Of a DNA stretch of 64,000 nt, positions 57,650-64,000 are shown piece after piece. The stretch's first letter is position 1. Each line of letters begins with the position of its first letter. The notes under the pieces are model-generated. The model saw nothing but the letters and a program-made list of their open reading frames with translations, was not told the origin of the DNA and did no database searches. This DNA comes from Methylophilaceae bacterium LSUCC0665 (GTDB lineage Bacteria; Pseudomonadota; Gammaproteobacteria; Burkholderiales; Methylophilaceae), in NCBI GenBank assembly GCA_024919215.1, contig CP103437.1:310001-374000 (forward strand), given 5' to 3'. The translations under genes and the position numbers were made by a program.

Positions 57650-57715
57650 AATCAACGTTGCAAATAAACAACATTGCGTAAATTTTTACAACAAAAACAC
57701 CCACTTATCATCTTT

Positions 57716-57749
57716 GTGTCATAAAACTGTCACATAGTCTTCCTAAAAT
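57716..57749 (+). promoter_or_regulatory. Pho box and -10 element of the porin gene
   Basis: GTGTCATAAAACTGTCAC (57716-57733) matches the Pho-box consensus CTGTCATAWAWCTGTCAY except at the first base. Exactly 10 bases later is TAAAAT (57744-57749). The layout is the same as that before pstS. It lies in the 160-base gap after carbonic anhydrase and implies PhoB activation of the porin under phosphate starvation. A GGAG site stands 8 bases before the porin ATG. Confidence 0.92.
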
Positions 57750-57809
57750 TAAGTCAGGTCAAAGAAATTATTTGATTTCTTTAATTTTTTATCTTTTAGG
57801 AGATTGTAA

Positions 57810-59423
57810 ATGAACAAGAAGATTATCACTGGTGCTGTTTCAGCAGCAGTATTGTCTTTATCAGGCGTTGTATACGCTGATACGACAAGTGACCTTGTAA
57901 ATGCCTTGGTAACTAAAGGTGTATTAACAGAGGAAGAAGGCGCTTTGCTTTCTAAAGGTCATGACAAGAAAAAAGCAAACACCCCTGTGTTAACTAACAA
58001 GGGTGGTAAATTTATAATGCAAAGTGCTGACGGCAAAAATGAGATAGCTTTAACAGGTCGTATGCACTTCGATTACAGAAATTCTGACCTTGATGAAGAT
58101 GATTTAGGAAACGTTGAAGCTGATAAATGGGATGTTGATGGAAAATCAATCGGTGATGAATTTGAAATGCGACGTGCTCGTATTGGCATCAAAGGTAAAT
58201 TAGACGGCATGTGGAAATACGATATTGTTTTAAACGCTAATGGTAAGTCAGGTAAAAATCTTGATACAGCCTCTTTGACTTGGGCAGCTATGAAACCTTT
58301 CCAAATTCAATTTGGTCGTTTCAAACAAGCATTCAACCTTGAGGGCTTAACCAGTTCAAATGATATTGATTTTGTTGAACGTTCATTTATGAACCAAATT
58401 TCACCACACAAGAAACTCGGTATTGCTTTTAAAGGTACACCAACAAAAGGTATGACTTATGCAGTTACTAAATACCAAGAAGGTTACACAGATAGTGATA
58501 CAGAAAACGAAAACAATTACTCTGGTCGTTTAACATATAACTGGGCTGAAGCTAATAAAATTAAAGACTCTATTTTCCATGTCGGTATTGCAGGTTTCAC
58601 AGAAGATTATTCTGCTAGACCAAAAACATCAAGTAATGGATCAAAAGCTTGGTCCGGAACTGCTGGTGACTTTGATAACGGCGCTACGACACACTCAAGA
58701 CTATTTAATTTCAAGAGTGCTGGAAGAGGTTATTCACCTTTAGCAGCTATTGATGTGCAAGGTGAAGATTTAAGATGGGGTGGAGCAAGCGAATATGGTA
58801 AAACTAACAACCATCACGAAAATCGTTTTGCAGCTTTAGAAGGTATTTTTGCAAAAGGTCCATTTAAAATTCAAGCTGAATATGGACAAGGTAAGTTCGA
58901 AGGTACAAACGAAGTAAGTAATACTGGCGCAGAAGCTGACATAAAAATTGGTTATGTTTCAGCGAACTATGTTTTAACGGGTGAGCATTATTCTAAGTCT
59001 TATAAAGGCGGCAAGATGAAGGGCATCAAAGTTAAAAACCCATTTGATTTTGAAAATGGAACTGGAACTGGTGCTTGGGAAGTCGGCGCGCGTTACGAGT
59101 ACTTAGGCATTGATGACATCAAGCTAACTCAAGCTGCAGGTTTGGGTAGTGAGACCAGAATCCGTGGAGCATTTGATTGCGGTGTTGCTACAGCTGCAAC
59201 CTACGGTACATCGGCAGCTACAGCAACTGGGGCTGGTTGTGATGCAAACATCCATCAGTACACTGTTGGTTTAAAATGGATTGCAAACCCAAATGTCCTT
59301 GCAAAAGTTTCATTAACTTACTCTGATTACGGTGACGATTTAATTGCACCAGATACAGCAGGTGAGTCAGAGAAGTTTGATTCAGAGACATTGCTTCATA
59401 CACGTATCCAGTGGATGTTCTAA
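57810..59423 (+). CDS. Phosphate-selective porin, OprP/OprO family
   Basis: A 537-residue outer-membrane beta-barrel. The signal peptide is MNKKIITGAVSAAVLSLSGVVYA. A short alpha/linker part (SDLVNALVTKGVLTEEEGALLSKG) precedes the barrel, as in OprP. Barrel strands include ALTGRMHFDYRNSD, FEMRRARIGIKGKLDGMWKYDIVLNA and MKPFQIQFGRFKQAFNLEGLTSSNDIDFVERSF, and the protein ends in the aromatic strand HTRIQWMF, the usual BAM recognition signal. The Pho box upstream supports phosphate uptake as its role. A strong terminator follows. Confidence 0.9.
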   Translation: MNKKIITGAVSAAVLSLSGVVYADTTSDLVNALVTKGVLTEEEGALLSKGHDKKKANTPVLTNKGGKFIMQSADGKNEIALTGRMHFDYRNSDLDEDDLGNVEADKWDVDGKSIGDEFEMRRARIGIKGKLDGMWKYDIVLNANGKSGKNLDTASLTWAAMKPFQIQFGRFKQAFNLEGLTSSNDIDFVERSFMNQISPHKKLGIAFKGTPTKGMTYAVTKYQEGYTDSDTENENNYSGRLTYNWAEANKIKDSIFHVGIAGFTEDYSARPKTSSNGSKAWSGTAGDFDNGATTHSRLFNFKSAGRGYSPLAAIDVQGEDLRWGGASEYGKTNNHHENRFAALEGIFAKGPFKIQAEYGQGKFEGTNEVSNTGAEADIKIGYVSANYVLTGEHYSKSYKGGKMKGIKVKNPFDFENGTGTGAWEVGARYEYLGIDDIKLTQAAGLGSETRIRGAFDCGVATAATYGTSAATATGAGCDANIHQYTVGLKWIANPNVLAKVSLTYSDYGDDLIAPDTAGESEKFDSETLLHTRIQWMF

Positions 59424-59458
59424 TCCATCTGAATACTTAAAAATCTCCTAAATTTTTA

Positions 59459-59485
59459 AGACCCGCTTTAAGCGGGTCTTTTTTT
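59459..59485 (+). terminator. Rho-independent terminator after the porin
   Basis: Perfect 8-base-pair GC-rich stem (AGACCCGC at 59459-59466, GCGGGTCT at 59472-59479), 5-base loop, then a run of T. The T run extends onto the complementary stop codon of tadA (59484-59486). It clearly serves the porin; it may also end tadA transcripts in the other direction. Confidence 0.95.
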
Positions 59486-59966
59486 ATCTTTTATCTTTAA
59501 AATAATTTTTCAAAAGAGTAGAGCATTCATCTTCAAGAATACCACCTTCAAATAAAGTGTGATGATTGATGGTTTGATTATTTACTAAATTTTGATTAGG
59601 GTTGCAGCTATGAAATTTTGCATCATAGGCGCCAAAATACACTTGCTTAACTCTGGCCTGAAAAATAGCGCCTAAGCACATAATGCAGGGCTCTAAAGTA
59701 ATATACAAATTGACTTCAGGAAGGCGGTAATTGGATAAAAAATGAGCTGCATCTCGAAGAGCCATGATTTCAGCATGACAGGTCGGGTCAGAGTTCTTAA
59801 TCACCGAATTAAACCCACGTCCAATAATTTTGTTATTTAAGGTGACAATGGCACCGATAGGTATTTCATCTATCTCCATTGCCTTGCCAGCCTCATCTAA
59901 GGCTGCTTGCATAAACTGCATATGATCGGTCATAAATTTTGAATTAATCTTTTTATTTTTCATCAT
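59484..59966 (-). CDS. tadA: tRNA-specific adenosine deaminase
   Basis: Deaminates A34 to inosine in tRNA-Arg(ACG). The zinc and catalytic motifs are CHAEIMAL (His64, Glu66) and LEPCIMCLGAI (Cys94, Cys97). ALDEAGKAMEIDEIPIGAIVTLNNKIIGRGFNSVIKNSDP and FEGGILEDECSTLLKNYFKDKR are typical. Length 160. Either the ATG at 59966 or the one at 59933 (MTDHMQFMQ) could be the start; the latter fits the family N-terminus equally well. Divergent from the YceI gene, 31 bases away. Confidence 0.94.
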   Translation of the reverse strand: MMKNKKINSKFMTDHMQFMQAALDEAGKAMEIDEIPIGAIVTLNNKIIGRGFNSVIKNSDPTCHAEIMALRDAAHFLSNYRLPEVNLYITLEPCIMCLGAIFQARVKQVYFGAYDAKFHSCNPNQNLVNNQTINHHTLFEGGILEDECSTLLKNYFKDKR

Positions 59967-59997
59967 AATAACTGTTTAATGAATTAGGAGGGTAAAA

Positions 59998-60564
59998 GTG
60001 AAGCAATTCGTCTTATTATTGGTCTTTATTTCATCATCCATTTTTGCGCAGTCGGGCACATACAAGTTGGATCCTGAACATAGTTTTGCTAATTGGAAGA
60101 TTCGCCATGTGGTCTCTAAGACATCCGGAACGATTCCTAATATGACAGGTGAGATGATGATTAGTCTGGACGACATGAGTCAATCAAAGATCAATGTTGA
60201 AATGAGTTTGTTAAAGATTGATAGTGATCATAAAAAACGGGATAACCATATCCAAGAAAAAAAATTTTTAAATACCTCAGCTTTTCCAACCATTACATTT
60301 AATAGCACTAAGATTGTGATGAAAGATGACAAAAATGGCGTGGTGTCAGGAACGTTAGCTATGGGCGGCGTTGAAAAAACACTGGATATCCCTTTTACAG
60401 TGCTTGGTTTTGGTGATGATCCGTGGGGTGGTTATCGCGTTGGACTGGAAGGAAATATTGACTTAAAGGCCTCTGATTTTGGTTACACTTGGGGATTAAA
60501 AGAAAATAGCTCATTAGGTGATAAAATTGAGGTCAATCTTCTGGTGGAAGGAATCAAACAATAA
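59998..60564 (+). CDS. YceI-family periplasmic protein
   Basis: A 188-residue lipocalin-like protein expected to bind an isoprenoid or other hydrophobic ligand. The signal peptide is MKQFVLLLVFISSSIFA. The mature start SGTYKLDPEHSFANWKIRHVVSKTSGTIPNMTGEM and the blocks FLNTSAFPTITFNSTKI and LDIPFTVLGFGDDPWGGYRVGLEGNIDLKASDFG are YceI hallmarks. The start is GTG with a strong AGGAGGG site. It precedes the nitroreductase gene by 1 base. Confidence 0.92.
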   Translation: MKQFVLLLVFISSSIFAQSGTYKLDPEHSFANWKIRHVVSKTSGTIPNMTGEMMISLDDMSQSKINVEMSLLKIDSDHKKRDNHIQEKKFLNTSAFPTITFNSTKIVMKDDKNGVVSGTLAMGGVEKTLDIPFTVLGFGDDPWGGYRVGLEGNIDLKASDFGYTWGLKENSSLGDKIEVNLLVEGIKQ

Positions 60565-60565
60565 T

Positions 60566-61147
60566 ATGAAAAAGAAAGCACTTACACAAAGCCCCATTCA
60601 TGACCTCATCGCTGATCGATGGAGTCCTCGGTCATTTGATCCTGAGTTTATTCTTGGTAATGATGACATACATTCTCTAATGGAAGCGGCTCGTTGGGCA
60701 CCATCCTGCCGAGGGGAGCAGCCATGGAAATTTGTGTTGTTTAATAAAAGTGATGCCACAATGTTTAGTCAGGCGTTGAATTGTTTATCTGTGTCCAATC
60801 AGGACTGGGCAATGGACGCGGCTTTATTGATCATTACCACCACCAACCGCTATTACCGACATAACGATCAAGAAAATGGCTATGCTCATTATGATTTAGG
60901 CGCCGCTTCTGAAAATATTTGTCTGCAAGCGACTGCCATGGGGTTGGCGGCACATCAGATGGGCGGGTTTAGTAAGGATGATGCGAGAGAACTGGCGCAA
61001 GTTCCTGAGAATTATGATATTCTCTCGGTTATTGCAGTTGGCAGACCTCAAGATTTAGAGCATACGCGAGAAGAATTAAAGGAGCGTGAAGGAGCTGCTC
61101 GCAATAGATTACCGCTGGAAGAGATATTTAGCGTAAATAAATTTTAA
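60566..61147 (+). CDS. Nitroreductase-family FMN protein
   Basis: A 193-residue flavin oxidoreductase. FMN-binding features are DRWSPRSFDPEFI near the N-terminus, LMEAARWAPSCRGEQPWKFVLF and DLGAASENICLQATAMGLAAHQMGGFSKDDARELAQVPENYDILSVIAVG. I start at the ATG at 60566, 1 base after the yceI stop; the longer frame from 60518 runs inside yceI. Substrate unknown. Probably cotranscribed with YceI and the following thioredoxin. Confidence 0.92.
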   Translation: MKKKALTQSPIHDLIADRWSPRSFDPEFILGNDDIHSLMEAARWAPSCRGEQPWKFVLFNKSDATMFSQALNCLSVSNQDWAMDAALLIITTTNRYYRHNDQENGYAHYDLGAASENICLQATAMGLAAHQMGGFSKDDARELAQVPENYDILSVIAVGRPQDLEHTREELKEREGAARNRLPLEEIFSVNKF

Positions 61148-61167
61148 TTGAATAATAGGACAATTCG

Positions 61168-61545
61168 ATGGCAAAAGTATTAGAACTAACAACAAAAAAT
61201 TTTAAAGACACGATAGAAAAAAATGATTTTGTGATCATTGATTTTTGGGCCCCGTGGTGCGAGCCATGCAAAAACTTCACTCCAATTTTTGAAAAGGCAG
61301 CAGAAGCCAATAAAGATATCGTGTTTGGAATGGTTGATGTGGAACAACATCCAGAAATCGGTGAATACTTTGAAGTTGAAAAAATTCCAGGTTTATTAGT
61401 TGTTCGAGAAAAAGCAGGAATTCATGCCCAGGTCGGTGAAATTGGTGCGCCAGCGTTTGATGAAATTATTAAGTGGGCCAGGGAGTACGACATGACTGCG
61501 GTTCGAGATTATATCGGTAAACAAGAACGTGGTGAGTTTAATTAG
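61168..61545 (+). CDS. Thioredoxin-family protein
   Basis: A 125-residue thioredoxin fold with the active site WAPWCEPCKNF (Cys31, Cys34). FVIIDFWAPWC and the cis-proline segment VEKIPGLLVVREK are typical; in classical thioredoxin the dipeptide between the cysteines is Gly-Pro, here Glu-Pro. There is no signal peptide, so it is cytoplasmic. The C-terminal 25 residues (AVRDYIGKQERGEFN) go beyond the minimal domain. It overlaps the convergent nlpD-like gene by 4 bases. Confidence 0.9.
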   Translation: MAKVLELTTKNFKDTIEKNDFVIIDFWAPWCEPCKNFTPIFEKAAEANKDIVFGMVDVEQHPEIGEYFEVEKIPGLLVVREKAGIHAQVGEIGAPAFDEIIKWAREYDMTAVRDYIGKQERGEFN

Positions 61546-62408
61546 GTCCTGGATTTAAAGTAAGTCATCGGATCCACCGACAATCCTTTTTTTCTGATCT
61601 CAAAATGTAAATGTATTTTTCCATCATCGGTTTCTCCCATGGTGGAAATGATTTCTCCAGCGCTGATTTTTTGACCCTCAGTCACCAATAACTCCCGGTT
61701 ATGGCCATACACGCTCAAAATATCGTCATCATGCTTGATGATAATGAGTTTACCGTAGCCTTTTAAATCTTCACCGGCATAAATGACTCGACCTTTGTCG
61801 ATTGATTTTACTTCTTGGCCGAGCGATCCTTCGATTAATATTCCTTTTAATCCTTCATCTGGATTAAATTGTTTGGCTACTTCTCCATCAGTGGGCCACA
61901 TAAAACGATTAGCTAAAGACTCTGTATTTTTAGCCACAATTTCTTTGGTTTTTTGCACAGATTTTGAATTATAAATTTCTCGGGTGGCTACAGGCTCGTT
62001 AATTTCAATAGGCTCGCCAATATCCTCTTGAGATAATGGCTTTTGTTCAGCAATCACCTCTGAAGGCTCATCGTCAAGCCTTGCGATTTCAACATTGTCT
62101 GATTTCATTTCATTACTTGCAGCTTCAGGATTATTGTCATTTCTAAGCAAATCAAAACGAATTTCTTCACCAACGCTGACCTTGTAAGGTTTTTTAATAT
62201 TATTGACCGCTGCCACATCCTTATAATCAAATCCGCATTTAAGACTCAAGCTGAATATAGTATCCCCCTTTTTAACCTTATAAACATCAGGACATTTCTG
62301 AATGATATTTTTGCTATTGTCGACGGGCACGGTTTCTGGAAACTTTGAGGCGCAACCTGGAAAGAGACTGATTATTAGCATAAGTAAAAATAATGGTATT
62401 AATTTCAT
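61542..62408 (-). CDS. nlpD: LysM / M23-like lipoprotein, NlpD type
   Basis: A 288-residue envelope lipoprotein. The signal ends in the lipobox FPGC (Cys19). A LysM peptidoglycan-binding domain is at about 42-86 (DVYKVKKGDTIFSLSLKCG). After a linker of about 85 residues comes an M23/LytM domain. The first zinc ligands are missing: the usual HxGxD stretch reads LKGILIEG, while HLHFE is kept. It is thus probably not a hydrolase but an amidase activator like E. coli NlpD. It overlaps surE by 4 bases. No rpoS follows, unlike E. coli. Confidence 0.85.
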   Translation of the reverse strand: MKLIPLFLLMLIISLFPGCASKFPETVPVDNSKNIIQKCPDVYKVKKGDTIFSLSLKCGFDYKDVAAVNNIKKPYKVSVGEEIRFDLLRNDNNPEAASNEMKSDNVEIARLDDEPSEVIAEQKPLSQEDIGEPIEINEPVATREIYNSKSVQKTKEIVAKNTESLANRFMWPTDGEVAKQFNPDEGLKGILIEGSLGQEVKSIDKGRVIYAGEDLKGYGKLIIIKHDDDILSVYGHNRELLVTEGQKISAGEIISTMGETDDGKIHLHFEIRKKGLSVDPMTYFKSRT

Positions 62409-63139
62409 ATTAAATTTTCTTTTAATAAATCCAGTTTATTGAAGTTTGTTAGATCAGATATTATAGGAGAAATTGATACTTTTTCATTTTTAATTGCAAA
62501 AAAGTCTGTCCCAGGACCACCATCGTTTGGTTCTCCCGCGGCTCCGACCCAATACATTAACTTATCGTTTTGATTGGGGTGGTGGATGATGGGTTCTGCC
62601 TTATGACGTTTACCTAGTCGTGTAATTTCAGTTCCTTGAAGTTGGTTGTATGGTATATCTGGAACGTTAATGTTCAGTAACATGGATTGTTGTAAATTTT
62701 TTATTTTAGGAATCAGATCAAGCACTACCTGACCAGCCGTTGAGTAGTGTTTTGGGTCGTACTGGGACATGGAAATCGCGAGTGATGGAATATCTAAAAG
62801 ATAACCCTCCATAGCAGCTGCTACTGTGCCAGAATAAATCGTGTCATCACCCATATTAGGCCCATCATTAATTCCGGATATCACCATGTCGGGTTTAAAT
62901 TTTAAAAAACCAGACAATGCAATATGCACGCAATCAGTTGGCGTACCATTAATAAAGTAGATATTTTCTTTATATTCCGTGATGGTGAGTGGATTTTTAA
63001 GAGTCAATGAGCTACTAGACGCACTTTTATTTTCCTCGGGAGCAACAATCACGACCTCACCAATTGTCGACAGGGTATGGGCTAATTCATTTATTCCGGG
63101 AGCTTGGTACCCATCGTCATTAGATAGCAAAAATTTCAT
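62405..63139 (-). CDS. surE: 5'/3'-nucleotidase SurE
   Basis: Metal-dependent nucleoside monophosphate phosphatase. The N-terminus LLSNDDGYQAPGINEL has the metal-binding Asp8-Asp9. The EENKSASSSSLTL stretch, GTPTDCVHIAL, MVISGINDGPNMGDDTIYSGTVAAAMEGYLLDIPSLAIS and LLNINVPDIPYNQLQGTEITRLGKR are hallmarks. Length 244 is normal. Overlaps nlpD and the DUF2069 gene by 4 bases each. The pcm gene that often sits between surE and nlpD is absent. Confidence 0.97.
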   Translation of the reverse strand: MKFLLSNDDGYQAPGINELAHTLSTIGEVVIVAPEENKSASSSSLTLKNPLTITEYKENIYFINGTPTDCVHIALSGFLKFKPDMVISGINDGPNMGDDTIYSGTVAAAMEGYLLDIPSLAISMSQYDPKHYSTAGQVVLDLIPKIKNLQQSMLLNINVPDIPYNQLQGTEITRLGKRHKAEPIIHHPNQNDKLMYWVGAAGEPNDGGPGTDFFAIKNEKVSISPIISDLTNFNKLDLLKENLI

Positions 63140-63450
63140 TTTTTAAAAATTAATATACTGGTAAAGAAAAAAACTACAGTGAGCATAACCTCGGAAATCG
63201 CAAACAACTGGCTTGGCATGGTCTCAGACCATGCCCTGACCACACCCTCAATAAAAAATAAGATGATTATAAAGTTAATCCATTCGAGGGTGTATAAGTT
63301 TTTTTTGATTAATTGTCTCAGTGGTAAAACTAAAATCACTGCCTTAATAACCATCCACGATGATTCCCCGGAGGGGGTATAAAAAAGCTCCCACAACAGG
63401 GTGGTGAATATTAAGGCGATGTAAGATAAAAGATTGATCCAAGTGATCAT
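63136..63450 (-). CDS. DUF2069 membrane protein
   Basis: A 104-residue protein with about four membrane helices (near 7-22, 30-43, 58-74 and 84-101). The segments LWELFYTPSGESSWMVIKAVILVLPLRQLIKKNLYTLEWINFIIILFFIEGVVRAWSE match the DUF2069 family, which lies beside wrbA in many beta- and gammaproteobacteria, as here with a 4-base overlap. No function is established. Confidence 0.85.
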   Translation of the reverse strand: MITWINLLSYIALIFTTLLWELFYTPSGESSWMVIKAVILVLPLRQLIKKNLYTLEWINFIIILFFIEGVVRAWSETMPSQLFAISEVMLTVVFFFTSILIFKK

Positions 63451-64000
63451 GATCGAAGTTTGATGGTTAATTCAGCCAGTCTTTTACCTTGAGCATAAGC
63501 TATTTTTTCTTCCACAGCAGTCACTGGCTGATCACCAACATGGCTGGCGCCATAGGGAGTCCCGCCGTCTTTCGTGGTATTTAATTCTTTGATTGAATAT
63601 GGAATTCCCATGATCAACATCCCAAGATGCTGCAAGGGTATTTGCATACTGAGCAAGGTAGCTTCATTGCCGCCATGCAGCGAATGCGATGAAGTGAATA
63701 CAGTACCCACCTTGGATTCAAGACTGCCTTTAAACCAAAGAGGGGTCAGCTCATCAATGAAGTTTTTCATTGCTCCTGACATATTGCCAAAGTGAGTTGG
63801 ACTGCCAAGAGCCAGTCCATCACATTCTTCTATTTCAGAGAGTTTGATTTCAGGGGCAAATAAATTATTTTTAGGTTGTTTGTTGTCAGGGACGGATCTT
63901 AATTTAGCCTCAGCACCATTCACAGAATTCACTCCACGTGCAATTTGTTGAGCCAATTTATGAACCGAACCATCTTGCGAACAATAGAGAACTAATATAT
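63447..64000 (-). CDS. wrbA: NAD(P)H:quinone oxidoreductase WrbA, N-terminus cut by window edge
   Basis: Flavodoxin-like FMN oxidoreductase that reduces quinones by two electrons. The frame is open to the window end; the last residues in view (ILVLYCSQDGSVHKLAQQIARGVNSV) are the first strand and FMN phosphate loop, so only the first few residues are missing. Further hallmarks are ECDGLALGSPTHFGNMSGAMKNFIDELTPLW, GTVFTSSHSLHGGNEATLLSMQIPLQHLGMLIMG and GGTPYGASHV. Cotranscribed with the DUF2069 gene, surE and nlpD. Confidence 0.93.
   Translation of the reverse strand, partial: ILVLYCSQDGSVHKLAQQIARGVNSVNGAEAKLRSVPDNKQPKNNLFAPEIKLSEIEECDGLALGSPTHFGNMSGAMKNFIDELTPLWFKGSLESKVGTVFTSSHSLHGGNEATLLSMQIPLQHLGMLIMGIPYSIKELNTTKDGGTPYGASHVGDQPVTAVEEKIAYAQGKRLAELTIKLRS

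Noticed and set aside
57650-57700. Weak inverted repeat (AACGTTG / CAACATT) after the carbonic anhydrase gene as a terminator
   Set aside because: Mismatched stem and only five T after it; not convincing.

Overview
The window reads as chromosomal DNA of a small-genome, AT-rich, free-living betaproteobacterium. My best guess is a planktonic methylotroph of the Methylophilaceae (the Ca. Methylopumilus / OM43 type). The guess rests on extreme compactness (no gene-free gap above about 160 bases, many 1-20 base overlaps), low GC, ubiquinone genes, an HrcA plus sigma-32 heat-shock arrangement, Entner-Doudoroff edd-eda, and LPS heptose genes. Taxonomy is inference; no rRNA or tRNA gene was seen. I also saw no insertion sequence, phage, CRISPR array or toxin system, so this is mostly core genome with one accessory-looking LPS patch.

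Layout. 1-2.0 kb: end of a GldG-like protein, a DUF4340 protein and mutM. 2.0-7.4 kb (minus): rpoH, DUF971, ubiE, ubiJ, ubiB and a sodium:solute symporter in one operon; its promoter carries a perfect CIRCE element. 7.5-10.2 kb (minus): ftsY-ftsE-ftsX. 10.3-14.6 kb (plus): an active/inactive M16 peptidase pair, rsmD (with no standard start codon), coaD, a ferredoxin and gloA. 14.6-18.3 kb (minus): grpE-dnaK-dnaJ behind a sigma-32-like promoter. 18.4-24.2 kb: waaC, then an AT-rich plus-strand cluster with a glycosyltransferase, a WaaP-like LPS kinase, a two-domain kinase and a NodU-type carbamoyltransferase. 24.2-27.3 kb: edd, eda and a HAD phosphatase. 27.3-33.6 kb (minus): hrcA-hemH-hldD-hldE-waaF-GT2. 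33.7-44 kb: nadK, recN, fur, bamE (with a long C-terminal extension), dapB, carAB, greA, a DUF4149 protein and yhbY. 44.1-48.9 kb: rlmE, ftsH, folP, glmM. 48.9-54.3 kb (minus): pstS-pstC-pstA-pstB plus a TPR protein. 54.4-57.6 kb: prfB with the programmed frameshift, lysS, carbonic anhydrase. 57.8-59.4 kb: an OprP/OprO-type porin. 59.5-64 kb: tadA, a YceI protein, a nitroreductase, a thioredoxin, nlpD-like, surE, DUF2069 and the start-truncated wrbA.

Three regulatory circuits can be read from the DNA. (1) Heat shock: hrcA, its operator at the rpoH promoter, rpoH itself and a sigma-32-type promoter for grpE-dnaK-dnaJ are all present. (2) Phosphate: near-consensus Pho boxes stand before pstS and before the porin, each exactly 10 bases upstream of the same TAAAAT -10 element. 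(3) RNA-level control: a frameshift in prfB, a terminator with a duplicated arm between pstS and pstC, a hairpin in the dnaK-dnaJ gap, and a hairpin that buries the folP start codon. The least ordinary items are the possible ATC start of rsmD, the folP hairpin, the duplicated pst terminator arm, the double-kinase protein in the LPS cluster, and the repeated module in the BamE tail. I found no clearly new defence or mobile system.
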